Source: Emticicia sp. BO119 (GTDB lineage: Bacteria > Bacteroidota > Bacteroidia > Cytophagales > Spirosomataceae). Taken from it: a stretch of DNA of 64,000 nt. The notes below the pieces were generated by a model. That model worked only from the letters and a program-made list of their open reading frames with translations, ran no database searches and was not told the DNA's origin. This document shows, piece after piece, positions 44,727 to 54,069 of this stretch (its first letter is position 1; the number at the start of each line of letters is the position of its first letter). The translations under genes and the position numbers were made by a program. The stretch is taken from positions 1,054,001-1,118,000 of the forward strand of contig NZ_JACETV010000001.1 of NCBI RefSeq assembly GCF_013912375.1. The letters run 5' to 3'.

Positions 44727-47672
44727 ATGCTTAAAAAAAAATGGTTGGTAATAGTATTGAGTTTTACAGTTTTCAGTGCCTACTCACAAATACAAATTAC
44801 CTTCCCTGTTTCGCGAATTGTCTTTCAGCGAAATAATAATAATCAAGCCAATGTAAATATTGCCGGAAGCTATTTCCAGCAATTAGACCGCATCGATGCA
44901 CGCGCTTTTCCTGTTTCTCCGGGTCAAGGAAATGAAGTGGGTTGGACTACCATACAGGATTTCTTAACCACAGGGATTTTCAATGGATTTCTTCAATTAA
45001 GTGGTGGTTGGTATAATATCGAAGTAAGAGGGGTTCTAAATGGACAGGTAGTAACATCGACTGTACTTGAAAGAGTAGGTGTTGGTGAGGTATTTATTGT
45101 TGCCGGACAGTCAAATGCACAAGGTGATCCGAGTTACTCAGGTGGTGCTATTGGTGCCAGCGATGACCGCGTTTCGACCATCGATTATTATGATGCAGCA
45201 TTGAATGAAAACCAATTTCCTTTTCAGTTTTCACATATGGGAAACTTCTCCCGAATGGCTCCCTACAACTATGTTCCCTGGTTTTGGGGACGTTTAGGAG
45301 ACAGGTTGACCCAGAGATATAATGTTCCTGTTTTGTTCTATGGGGCCGCTTTAGGAGGGATTGGTGTTAATGCCTGGCAACGTTCTTCCAATGGAGAAGA
45401 TTTGCGTAAGGAATTGCCATCTTTTATTGCAGTGCCGGGAATGCCATATAGAGCATTGAAGGCTGCCTTACAACAGTATGTTACACGCACAGGGGTAAGA
45501 GCTGTTCTTTGGCAACAAGGTGAAAGTGATGATCAGACTTCTTCGAACTCTTATTTTAATAATCTTAAAATAGTTATTGAGAAAAGTCGTAACGATTCTG
45601 GAAAGGGGAACCTCGCTTGGGTTATAGCCAGATCTTCTCGTAACCCAAATATACATCAGAATGTAATAGACGGCCAGAATGTTACTATTGGAAACGTACA
45701 TAGTGTTTATCCAGGCCCAAATACTGATGAAATATTTGGGGCAAATTTCAGAGCGGATGGTGTGCATTTTCATAACGATGGTTTGAATAGAGCGGCTGAA
45801 TACTGGAATGCTGCTTTAAATGATGGATTTTTCTCAAGTTCTCAACCATTAGAATCAAGAGGATTAGTAAATGTTAGTTTGTCTTGTAATCCTACAAACC
45901 CAAATAATAGATTTACAATTCAGGTAAATGGAGAATATCAGAGTTTTAATTGGAGTAATGGAAATAATAACCGATCAATTATTGTAAATAATGGCAGCTA
46001 TACTGTCAAAACTACAGATTGGTCTGGCAATACGCTTTTTTCGCAGCCTGTACCCATTTCGCCAAATAATCCTGTGATTCAGCCGTCTATAAATGTTACC
46101 GGCCCAACTACTTTTTGTGATGGGGGGAGTGTTGCTTTAATTGCAAGTGAACCAGGCGGGAATGTATGGAGTAATGGAGAGCGTGGTCAGGCTATTGTTG
46201 CACGCACATCAGGATCTTATGTACTAACAAATTATACTTTAAACGGCTGCCCTTCGGTATCTGGATCTGTGAATGTTAATGTTAATCCTTTGCCAAGAAA
46301 TAATATACTTACCACAAAGGAATTGCCTATTTGTCCGGACGACAGCATTACTCTTGTAACTGATAACTTTGAGAATGTTACCTATCAATGGAATACTAAT
46401 GCATCTTCACAAAATATTGTTGTAAAAGATGCCGGAACATATAGTTTAAAGCTGAGAGACCAGAATGGTTGTGAATCTACGAGTTTTATTGAAGTAGGGC
46501 TTAGGGACAGACCTGTTACTGAAATTATACCAGATGGTCCCACGATTTTTTGTCTGGGAAAGAGTGTAAACCTTAACCCCAATGCTGATTTTAATGGCTA
46601 TTTCTGGAGTAATGGAGTCACAACTAAATCCAACTTCATCAAAGAGAGCGGCGAGTACTCATTAAGAGTTAAAGATGGATTCGGTTGTATTTCTTTACCA
46701 GTTTCTCAGAACGTTATTGTTAATCCTTTGCCTTCAGTAAAAATTGCTGCTACAGGACTCGAACAGTTCTGTCCGGGAAATGTGGTTAATTTAGCCGCAG
46801 CTTCGGACGAGAATTTTGTTTATATGTGGAACACCGGAGCCGAAACAAAAGATGTTACAATTGAGAGTCCGGGTCTTTATACACTTCGGGTAAGAGATAT
46901 AAATGGATGTGAATCAATGGCTGATTCTATTTCGCTTAGTTTTATTCCACCTCCATCGGTTTCAATCTCTACTGTAGATAACATAAATACTATATGTGAG
47001 GGAAGTAATATAACTTTAAATGGTAGTAATGCAGTCAGCTATGTTTGGAGTAACGGAGCTACTTCAAAAGATATAATTGTCGAACAGGAAGCTACGTATG
47101 TTCTTAAAATCAGAGATGAAAAGAACTGTGAATCAGACCCTGTTTCTTTTCATGTATTTGTAAAGGATACTCCTCCAACACCAGTATTAGAAAAAGACGG
47201 TGCCTATCAGGTAATTGCGATTCCGGCAACAAATATTCCCGGACAGTATTTTAACTGGAAACTTGATGAAACTACTCTGACTGATACAACTTCAATTGTA
47301 AAGGTACGCCAGCAAGGAAACTTTGCGGTTCGTACGGCATTAAAATATTCTAATACTAACAACAGCTCTTTGGTCTGTTATTCGCCTTTTTCGCAAGTAC
47401 TCAGCTTTTTGATTCCGATAGGTGATAATGGTTTGAGAGTTTACCCAAATCCCAATCCAACCGGATTATTTACTATTGAGACCTTCGGTGATAATCCGAA
47501 TTCAAAAATAGATGTATTCACCTTGAGCGGACTGAACGTTTTTACAGGGTCAATTTCGGAACTGAAGGAAAAGCGAGAATTAAATCTGAGGATGCTCGAG
47601 CCCGGAGTATATATAATAAGACTGACAAGCGGAGATTTTAAGGCAACACAAAAACTTCTCATAAAATACTGA
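44727..47672 (+). CDS. Giant secreted SASA-type esterase with Ig-like repeats and T9SS tail (paralogue 2)
   Basis: 981 residues. Same build as its neighbour: signal peptide (ends SAYSQ), SASA domain (VAGQSNAQG, WQQGESD, RADGVHF), then five Ig-like repeats (TTFCDGGSV, LPICPDDSI, TIFCLGKSV, EQFCPGNVV, NTICEGSNI), and a T9SS sorting tail (VYPNPNPTGLFTIE to QKLLIKY). The extra repeat relative to paralogue 1 indicates gain or loss of a unit after tandem duplication. The gene has its own promoter at 44662. Substrate unknown; decorated plant or microbial glycans likely. Confidence 0.88.
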   Translation: MLKKKWLVIVLSFTVFSAYSQIQITFPVSRIVFQRNNNNQANVNIAGSYFQQLDRIDARAFPVSPGQGNEVGWTTIQDFLTTGIFNGFLQLSGGWYNIEVRGVLNGQVVTSTVLERVGVGEVFIVAGQSNAQGDPSYSGGAIGASDDRVSTIDYYDAALNENQFPFQFSHMGNFSRMAPYNYVPWFWGRLGDRLTQRYNVPVLFYGAALGGIGVNAWQRSSNGEDLRKELPSFIAVPGMPYRALKAALQQYVTRTGVRAVLWQQGESDDQTSSNSYFNNLKIVIEKSRNDSGKGNLAWVIARSSRNPNIHQNVIDGQNVTIGNVHSVYPGPNTDEIFGANFRADGVHFHNDGLNRAAEYWNAALNDGFFSSSQPLESRGLVNVSLSCNPTNPNNRFTIQVNGEYQSFNWSNGNNNRSIIVNNGSYTVKTTDWSGNTLFSQPVPISPNNPVIQPSINVTGPTTFCDGGSVALIASEPGGNVWSNGERGQAIVARTSGSYVLTNYTLNGCPSVSGSVNVNVNPLPRNNILTTKELPICPDDSITLVTDNFENVTYQWNTNASSQNIVVKDAGTYSLKLRDQNGCESTSFIEVGLRDRPVTEIIPDGPTIFCLGKSVNLNPNADFNGYFWSNGVTTKSNFIKESGEYSLRVKDGFGCISLPVSQNVIVNPLPSVKIAATGLEQFCPGNVVNLAAASDENFVYMWNTGAETKDVTIESPGLYTLRVRDINGCESMADSISLSFIPPPSVSISTVDNINTICEGSNITLNGSNAVSYVWSNGATSKDIIVEQEATYVLKIRDEKNCESDPVSFHVFVKDTPPTPVLEKDGAYQVIAIPATNIPGQYFNWKLDETTLTDTTSIVKVRQQGNFAVRTALKYSNTNNSSLVCYSPFSQVLSFLIPIGDNGLRVYPNPNPTGLFTIETFGDNPNSKIDVFTLSGLNVFTGSISELKEKRELNLRMLEPGVYIIRLTSGDFKATQKLLIKY

Positions 47673-47776
47673 AGGAGGGGCTGAGCCTATTTGAAGATTA
47701 TTTTTCTGACCAAAAACCTGCACTTGCGGTCGAGCTATAATTTTTTAACAGGCGCTTAATATTCAACCTTTTTTAT

Positions 47777-47806
47777 TTTGTTTCTAAACTTTCCTTAGTA
47801 ATTTTG
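47777..47806 (+). promoter_or_regulatory. Promoter of the nuo operon
   Basis: TTTG (47777-47780), 18-bp spacer, TAATTTTG (47799-47806): full match to the Bacteroidota consensus, 99 bp before the nuoA ATG. Confidence 0.7.
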
Positions 47807-47905
47807 ACACGCAATTGGTTTGCAACTAAACGAAGCATTTAATTGTTATTGATATAGGCAGAAAATCCATAAAACCCTATATTGCTAATTACTATTACAG
47901 TTATC

Positions 47906-48280
47906 ATGAAAGAATACTTGCCTTCAGATTTTCTCCCTATTTTGGTGCAGTTAATCGCTGCTATTGGTTTTATAGTCTTTACAATGATTGTTACTCACTC
48001 AATTGGTCCGAAAAGACATAGTGCAAAAAAAGACGACCCTTTTGAATGTGGTATTGAGGCGCAAGGTGATGCCAGAACTCCTATTTCAATCAAGTATTTT
48101 CTGATAGCTATCCTGTTTGTCCTTTTCGATGTAGAGATTATCTTTATGTATCCCTGGGCTGTAAACTTTATGAAGTTAGGCTGGTTTGGTTTCGTTGAAA
48201 TGATATTTTTTATTGCATTATTAATGTCTGGTTTCTACTACATCATTAAGAAAGGTGTATTAACCTGGGACAAAGAATAA
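47906..48280 (+). CDS. nuoA: NADH-quinone oxidoreductase subunit A
   Basis: 124 residues from ATG 47906 (MKEYLPSDFLP); a longer frame adds 8 residues. Three helices; the loop between helices 1 and 2 holds PFECGIEAQGDARTPISIKYFL, the family motif with the conserved Cys and Glu, followed by FDVEIIFMYPWA. Part of the membrane arm of complex I. It is cut off from nuoB by 221 bp containing a terminator-like hairpin. Confidence 0.94.
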   Translation: MKEYLPSDFLPILVQLIAAIGFIVFTMIVTHSIGPKRHSAKKDDPFECGIEAQGDARTPISIKYFLIAILFVLFDVEIIFMYPWAVNFMKLGWFGFVEMIFFIALLMSGFYYIIKKGVLTWDKE

Positions 48281-48286
48281 ATACAA

Positions 48287-48318
48287 GTCGGATTAACCAT
48301 CCGACAATTTTGTTTTTT
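48287..48318 (+). terminator. Terminator-like hairpin between nuoA and nuoB
   Basis: Stem GTCGGAT / ATCCGAC (48287-48293, 48299-48305), loop taacc, followed by aattttgtttttt. It lies 7 bp after nuoA. It may reduce read-through into nuoB; strength cannot be judged. Further on are CGCCG/CGGCG and CTTAAAA/TTTTAAG short palindromes. Confidence 0.55.
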
Positions 48319-48501
48319 AGGTGTCTTAGTAGCAATTGAGAAACATAGTTTGATAGAAATCGAATAGTTAGTTATTCACTAATTCGCCGCTACGGCGGAC
48401 CGTTCAATCACTAAGTCACTAATTTTATTTCTCACAGATTTCTTAAAATTGTTTAGGCTTAAAAACGTTTTAAGTCTTTAAAACAAGCACAGATAACGAA
48501 T

Positions 48502-49044
48502 ATGAGTTCAGTAAAAATGGTGGAAGCACCAGAAGGATTTGAAGGAGCAGGCTTCTTCGCTACTTCATTAGATAAAGTTATCGGTATGGCACGCAGCTAT
48601 TCGTTATGGCCATTGCCGTTTGCAACATCTTGTTGTGGTATTGAGTTTATGGCTACCATGGGTTCGCACTACGATATCTCACGTTTCGGTTCAGAAAGAC
48701 CAAGTTTCTCACCTCGTCAGGCTGACTTATTAATGGTGATGGGTACCATTGCCAAAAAAATGGGTCCGGTGGTTAAACAGGTGTATTTGCAGATGGCCGA
48801 GCCACGTTGGGTAATTGCTGTAGGTGCGTGTGCATCCAGTGGTGGTATTTTTGATACGTATTCAGTATTGCAAGGTATCGACCGTATCATTCCGGTTGAT
48901 GTATATGTACCGGGTTGTCCGCCTCGTCCTGAACAGATTCTTGATGGCTTAATGCAGATTCAGGAGTTGGCCAGAAATGAGTCGCTCCGCCGCAGAAATA
49001 CCCCTGAATACTCAGCCTTATTAGAATCATATAATATTCAGTAG
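48502..49044 (+). CDS. nuoB: NADH-quinone oxidoreductase subunit B
   Basis: 180 residues. Cluster N2 ligands: the adjacent Cys pair in ATSCCGIEF, the later GACASSGG, and PGCPPRPE. Carries the last iron-sulfur centre before quinone. Length normal. Separated by repeat element B from nuoC, so the operon has unusual gaps at its start. Confidence 0.96.
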   Translation: MSSVKMVEAPEGFEGAGFFATSLDKVIGMARSYSLWPLPFATSCCGIEFMATMGSHYDISRFGSERPSFSPRQADLLMVMGTIAKKMGPVVKQVYLQMAEPRWVIAVGACASSGGIFDTYSVLQGIDRIIPVDVYVPGCPPRPEQILDGLMQIQELARNESLRRRNTPEYSALLESYNIQ

Positions 49045-49055
49045 ATAATAGCACT

Positions 49056-49198
49056 TGTCTGAACTTTGATTTAGCTGATTATTATGATTTCACTGAATTT
49101 ATAATGTAAAGATTTACGATTGATTTTGGAATCATGATTTTGACATAAATTTCTATATCATTTTAATCATTAAATCAGGTAAATCAAAGTTTAAGACG
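49056..49198. repeat. Intergenic inverted-repeat element, copy B (between nuoB and nuoC)
   Basis: Left arm AACTTTGATTTAGCTGATT (49062-49080) and right arm AATCAGGTAAATCAAAGTT (49173-49191) are inverted repeats with one mismatch in 19. The left 42 bp aligns with copy A upstream of bshB1 at about 33 positions, including a shared TTATGATTT. The centre contains AATCATGATT, another palindrome. It ends 21 bp before the nuoC ATG. Confidence 0.7.
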
Positions 49199-49219
49199 AA
49201 AATCACTAAATAGATTTAC

Positions 49220-49720
49220 ATGTTAAGTAATCAACAAATAGCAGAAGATTTATTAGCTCATTTTGGAGAAAATGTGAAGAACTTTGAAGAACCTTATGAG
49301 TTGCTTACTTTTACAACCAATCGTCAGAATATAATTAATCTTCTGGTCTATCTCAACAAGCACGAAACATTCCGTTTTCGTTTTCTTACAGATATTTGTG
49401 GTCTTCATTTACCTGATAATAAAAGTGAAGAATTTGGTGTGATTTATCATTTACATAGCCTGGAGAACAACAAGCGTATCCGTATTAAAGTGTTCCTATC
49501 AGCCGATGATATTCATATCCCCACAGCTACCACTTTATATGCCACAGCAAACTGGCTTGAAAGAGAGACCTATGATTTCTTCGGAATTATCTTTGATGGT
49601 CACCCGAATCTGAAGCGTATTCTGAATATTGATGAGATGGATTATTTCCCGATGAGAAAAGAATATCCGTTAGAAGATGCTACCCGTCAGGATAAGATTG
49701 ATGCACTTTTCGGACGTTAA
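49220..49720 (+). CDS. nuoC: NADH-quinone oxidoreductase subunit C
   Basis: 166 residues, the short un-fused form. Conserved block [20 protein letters not shown] and the end [14 protein letters not shown] match the NuoC 30-kDa subunit. It contacts NuoD and NuoB in the peripheral arm. ATG 49220 lies just behind the repeat element. Confidence 0.94.
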   Translation: MLSNQQIAEDLLAHFGENVKNFEEPYELLTFTTNRQNIINLLVYLNKHETFRFRFLTDICGLHLPDNKSEEFGVIYHLHSLENNKRIRIKVFLSADDIHIPTATTLYATANWLERETYDFFGIIFDGHPNLKRILNIDEMDYFPMRKEYPLEDATRQDKIDALFGR

Positions 49721-49781
49721 TAAATTTGAACAATTAGCATACGAGCATAGACTATTCGAGGTTAATTGAAAATAGTAAACA

Positions 49782-51020
49782 ATGGCAGAAGAACTGATTA
49801 TCCCTAAAAACACTACTGATGCATTGGCTTTGAACAGGCCAATTGTTGAAGAAACAGAATATACTACACTCAATCTTGGGCCTACCCACCCCGCTACACA
49901 CGGTATCTTCCAGAACGTGTTGAAAATGGATGGCGAAAAAATCGTATCAGGAGAACAAACTGTCGGATACATTCACCGGGCATTTGAAAAAATTGCAGAA
50001 CGTCGTCCTTTTTATCAGATTACTACCCTTACCGATCGTATGAACTACTGTTCGTCACCTATAAATAATATGGGTTGGCATATGACTGTAGAGAAACTAT
50101 TGGGTGTAACCGTGCCTAAGCGTGCGCAGTACATCAGGGTAATCATGATGGAGTTGGCTCGTATCACCGACCACTTGATATGTAACTCTATCCTTGGCGT
50201 AGATACAGGAGCTTATTCAGGCTTCTTATACTTGTTTCAGGAGAGAGAGAAGATATATGAAATCTACGAAGAGATGTGTGGTGCTCGTCTGACAACGAAT
50301 ATGGGTCGCATCGGAGGTATGGAGCGTGATTTATCGCCAACGGCATTAAAAAAAATCAAGCAGGCGGTTTATCATGATTTACCAAAGGCACTGACGGAAT
50401 TTGAGAAACTCTTCAACAGAAACAGAATATTTATTGATAGAGTGGTAAACGTAGGACCAATCACCGGGGAGCGTGCTTTGGAATACGGTTTTACTGGCCC
50501 TAACTTACGTGCCGCAGGTGTAGACTATGACGTGCGTGTAATGGAGCCATACTCTTCTTATGAGGATTTTGAGTTTGATATTCCTATAGGACACAATGGT
50601 GATACCTATGACCGTTTCATGGTGCGGAATCAAGAAATGTGGGAGAGTATTAAAATTATTAAACAAGCGTTGGAAAACCTTCCTGAAGGCCCTTATTATG
50701 CCAACGAAAACCACTATTATCTACCTCCGAAGCAAGCGGTTTATAGTAATATGGAAGCACTAATCTATCACTTCAAGATTGTGATGGGTGAAATTGATGC
50801 TCCGGTAGGAGAGGTATATCATGCAGTTGAAGGCGGTAACGGCGAATTAGGTTTCTACCTGATTAGCGATGGCGGCCGTGCCCCATACCGTTTACATTTC
50901 CGTCGCCCTTGTTTTATTTATTACCAGGCTTACCCTGAGATGTGTAAAGGTGTTGCCATTTCAGATGCCATTGCAATCATGAGTAGTCTCAACGTAATTG
51001 CAGGAGAATTAGATGCCTAA
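49782..51020 (+). CDS. nuoD: NADH-quinone oxidoreductase subunit D
   Basis: 412 residues. N-terminal [15 protein letters not shown] with the HPATHG motif near the quinone site, [22 protein letters not shown], and the C-terminal [23 protein letters not shown]. It forms the quinone pocket with NuoB. 61 bp after nuoC; 16 bp before nuoE. Confidence 0.96.
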   Translation: MAEELIIPKNTTDALALNRPIVEETEYTTLNLGPTHPATHGIFQNVLKMDGEKIVSGEQTVGYIHRAFEKIAERRPFYQITTLTDRMNYCSSPINNMGWHMTVEKLLGVTVPKRAQYIRVIMMELARITDHLICNSILGVDTGAYSGFLYLFQEREKIYEIYEEMCGARLTTNMGRIGGMERDLSPTALKKIKQAVYHDLPKALTEFEKLFNRNRIFIDRVVNVGPITGERALEYGFTGPNLRAAGVDYDVRVMEPYSSYEDFEFDIPIGHNGDTYDRFMVRNQEMWESIKIIKQALENLPEGPYYANENHYYLPPKQAVYSNMEALIYHFKIVMGEIDAPVGEVYHAVEGGNGELGFYLISDGGRAPYRLHFRRPCFIYYQAYPEMCKGVAISDAIAIMSSLNVIAGELDA

Positions 51021-51036
51021 AATTTGATTACAAAAA

Positions 51037-51534
51037 ATGACTGAAACCAAAAATACGATAACTTTTACTCCTGAACGTCTGGCCAAAGCCAAAGAAATGA
51101 TTGCACGTTACCCAGAAGGAAAACAAAAATCAGCTTTGATGCCAATTATGCATTTGGCTCAGGAACAATTTGCTTGGATGAGTCAGGAGGTTATGGATTA
51201 TGTTGCTTCATTGTTGGATATTACTCCTGTAGAAGTATATGAAGTAGCAACTTTTTATACCATGTTTCATTTAGAGCCAGTAGGCAAGCACGTAATTGAG
51301 TATTGTCGTACAGGTCCATGTGTATTAATGGGGGGAGAAGAAGTATATGCCCACCTTACACAAAAATTAGGTGTTAAAAAGGGGCAGACAACCTCTGATG
51401 GCCTTTTTACGTTGAAAGAAGTAGAATGCCTTGCAGCCTGTGGTTGGGGCCCTTGTTTTCAGATTCGTGAAAAGTACTACATGAACCTGACTAACGATAA
51501 AGTTGATGACATAATTCGAGAATTGTCGAGATAA
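51037..51534 (+). CDS. nuoE: NADH-quinone oxidoreductase subunit E
   Basis: 165 residues, thioredoxin-like fold binding one [2Fe-2S] (N1a). Cysteines lie in CRTGPCVLMG and CLAACGWGPC. Helical N-terminus with LMPIMHLAQEQFAWMS. Works with NuoF in the NADH-oxidising head. Confidence 0.95.
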   Translation: MTETKNTITFTPERLAKAKEMIARYPEGKQKSALMPIMHLAQEQFAWMSQEVMDYVASLLDITPVEVYEVATFYTMFHLEPVGKHVIEYCRTGPCVLMGGEEVYAHLTQKLGVKKGQTTSDGLFTLKEVECLAACGWGPCFQIREKYYMNLTNDKVDDIIRELSR

Positions 51535-51594
51535 TGCTGCTGTTCATCATATAAACAGCGATCAATAAAAGTTTTGATTTTCTATAATAGAATC

Positions 51595-52929
51595 ATGAAG
51601 ATATTAACCGAACATATTAACACCCCAGGTATTGAAACTTTTGATGTGTATCGCAAAAAAGGTGGCTATACAGCGGTTGAGAAGGTAATTAAGAAAATGA
51701 CACCTGAAGAGGTGGTAGAAGAAGTAAAGAAATCAGGTGTGCGTGGTCGTGGAGGAGCAGGTTTTCCGATGGGTATGAAATGGTCGTTCCTGGCAAAACC
51801 AGAGGGTGTTCCCCGTTATCTGGTTTGTAATGCTGATGAATCAGAGCCGGGTACTTTCAAAGACCATTACTTAATGAAAAACATCCCTCATTTATTAATC
51901 GAAGGGATGATTATTTCAAGCTATGCTCTGGGTGCTAATAAATCGTTTATCTATGTAAGAGGCGAGTTGATGTATGTGATTCATATTCTTGAAAAGGCCA
52001 TAGAAGAAGCAAAAGCGGCAGGTTTTTTAGGGAAAAATATCTTGGGTAGTGGTTATGATTTAGAATTAGTGGTTCAACCGGGTGGTGGTGCTTATATCTG
52101 TGGAGAAGAAACTGCATTGTTGGAGTCGTTGGAAGGGAAAAGAGGGAATCCAAGAAATAAACCCCCATTCCCTGCTGTAAAAGGTTTATATCAATGCCCT
52201 ACTGTTGTAAACAACGTTGAGTCTATCGCAACTACCTCCTGGATTATTAATAATGGTGGCGAAGCTTACGCAGCCATCGGTATAGGTAAAAGTACAGGTA
52301 CAAAATTGATTTCGGCATCAGGGCACATTAATAAGCCGGGTGTTTATGAAATTAATCTCGGTGTTTCTTGCGACGAATTCCTTAACTCAGACGAATATTG
52401 TGGTGGTGTACGTAAAGGACACTATTTGAAAGCCGTTGTTGCAGGCGGTTCGTCAGTACCAATAGTACCGGGTCATTTATTCCTGAAAACTGCTAACGGA
52501 GAAGACCGATTAATGAGCTATGAGTCTTTATCAGATGGGGGCTTTGCAACTGGAACAATGTTGGGTTCAGGTGGATTCATCGTATTTGATGAGACGGCTT
52601 GTATCGTACGTAATACGTGGAATTTTGCTCGTTTCTATGAGCATGAATCATGCGGACAATGTTCTCCTTGTCGTGAAGGAACAGGCTGGATGCAAAAAGT
52701 ATTGAATCGCATTGAACACGGAAAAGGCTCAATGCATGATATTGACTTATTGGTAGATATTTCGAAGAAAATCGAAGGTAATACCATTTGTCCTTTAGGT
52801 GATGCTGCTGCATGGCCGGTTGCTTCGGCTATCCGTCATTTCCGTGATGAATTTGAGTGGCATATCAAAGAACCAATAGCAGCCACAAAACCAGGTGCCG
52901 TTTATATGAAAGAGAGTGTGTTAGTGTAA
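51595..52929 (+). CDS. nuoF: NADH-quinone oxidoreductase subunit F
   Basis: 444 residues from ATG 51595 (MKILTEHINT); an in-frame TTG earlier is weaker. NADH-binding GRGGAGFPMGMKWSF, FMN site CNADESEPGTFKDHYL, and cluster N3 ligands in ESCGQCSPCREGTGW with a distal Cys in TICPLGDA. Takes electrons from NADH to FMN. Confidence 0.96.
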   Translation: MKILTEHINTPGIETFDVYRKKGGYTAVEKVIKKMTPEEVVEEVKKSGVRGRGGAGFPMGMKWSFLAKPEGVPRYLVCNADESEPGTFKDHYLMKNIPHLLIEGMIISSYALGANKSFIYVRGELMYVIHILEKAIEEAKAAGFLGKNILGSGYDLELVVQPGGGAYICGEETALLESLEGKRGNPRNKPPFPAVKGLYQCPTVVNNVESIATTSWIINNGGEAYAAIGIGKSTGTKLISASGHINKPGVYEINLGVSCDEFLNSDEYCGGVRKGHYLKAVVAGGSSVPIVPGHLFLKTANGEDRLMSYESLSDGGFATGTMLGSGGFIVFDETACIVRNTWNFARFYEHESCGQCSPCREGTGWMQKVLNRIEHGKGSMHDIDLLVDISKKIEGNTICPLGDAAAWPVASAIRHFRDEFEWHIKEPIAATKPGAVYMKESVLV

Positions 52930-52964
52930 GCCCCTGTTTTAATTGAATTAAGAAATTAGATTTT

Positions 52965-54059
52965 ATGGAAAATACAGCCCCTCAATTATTTAAAGTAACC
53001 ATTGATGGTGTGGAGGTTGAAGTACCACCGGGAACAACCATTTTGCAAGCAGCACGTAAAATAGGCCCAGAGGTTGCACCTCCGGCTATGTGCTATTATG
53101 AACCCTTAAAAGGTTCAGGAGGAAAATGCCGTGCATGTTTGGTAAAAGTTTCTGCGGGGTCAGCGAAAGACCCTCGTCCTATGCCTAAACTGGTAGCATC
53201 TTGTATTACCCCTATTCAGGATGGTATGGTAGTTGAAAACTACACAAATCCACAAGTAGTAGATGCAAGAAAATCTGTTGTTGAATTTTTATTAATCAAC
53301 CACCCGTTAGATTGCCCTATCTGCGATCAGGCCGGAGAATGTCATTTACAGGATTTCTCATACGAACATGGCGTAGGTACAACCAGATACGAAGAAGACC
53401 GTCGTACATTTGAGAAAGAAGATATAGGCCCATATATTCAGCTTCACATGACACGTTGTGTTTTGTGTTACCGATGTGTTTACACAGCCGATCAGATTAC
53501 TAACAAACGAGTACATGGAGTAATGGGACGAGGAGATCACGCTGAAATCTCTACTTATATAGGTCAGGCTATTGATAACGATTTTTCAGGAAACGTAATT
53601 GATGTTTGTCCTGTAGGTGCTTTAACTGATAAAACCTATCGTTTTAAGAATCGTGTATGGTTTTCAAAACCGGTTGATGCTCATTGTGATTGTGAAAAAT
53701 GTAGCGGTAAAGTACAATTATGGTATCGTGGCGATGAAGTGATTCGTGTAACTGCCCGTAAAAACGAATGGGGTGAAGTAAAAGAATTTATCTGTAATAC
53801 TTGTCGTTTCGAAAGAAAACAAACCAGCGACTGGACGATAGAAGGCCCAACCAAGGTTTCTCGTGCTTCGGTTATCTCGGCTAATAAATACAGTAAAAAC
53901 CTGGTTAAGAAACCTGATTTTGCTTTGAAACTGGCTGAATCTCAATACAAAAATATTGATGATGATCGTCCATATCTGCATGAAATGAGCGAGATTCAGC
54001 AATCGGAAGATTATAAAGCTTTGATGGCGAAAGACGAAAAATATTTTGGTCATAAGTAA
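52965..54059 (+). CDS. nuoG: NADH-quinone oxidoreductase subunit G, short form
   Basis: 364 residues against about 900 in E. coli. N-terminal [2Fe-2S] (N1b) with CYYEPLKGSGGKCRAC; His/Cys cluster HPLDCPICDQAGECHLQD (N5); ferredoxin-type CVLCYRCV and CPVGALTDK (N4). A Mo/Fe4S4-domain-type Cys set (CEKC and later CNTC) remains, so an N7-like cluster may bind. The molybdopterin-fold body is absent. The stop is followed 10 bp later by nuoH, so this is not a frameshift. Short NuoG is usual in Bacteroidota. Confidence 0.9.
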   Translation: MENTAPQLFKVTIDGVEVEVPPGTTILQAARKIGPEVAPPAMCYYEPLKGSGGKCRACLVKVSAGSAKDPRPMPKLVASCITPIQDGMVVENYTNPQVVDARKSVVEFLLINHPLDCPICDQAGECHLQDFSYEHGVGTTRYEEDRRTFEKEDIGPYIQLHMTRCVLCYRCVYTADQITNKRVHGVMGRGDHAEISTYIGQAIDNDFSGNVIDVCPVGALTDKTYRFKNRVWFSKPVDAHCDCEKCSGKVQLWYRGDEVIRVTARKNEWGEVKEFICNTCRFERKQTSDWTIEGPTKVSRASVISANKYSKNLVKKPDFALKLAESQYKNIDDDRPYLHEMSEIQQSEDYKALMAKDEKYFGHK

Positions 54060-54069
54060 TTAACAAACT

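Noticed and set aside
52965-54059. nuoG as a frameshifted or truncated pseudogene
   Set aside because: The next gene starts 10 bp later and no remnant of the missing domain exists; short NuoG is common in this phylum.
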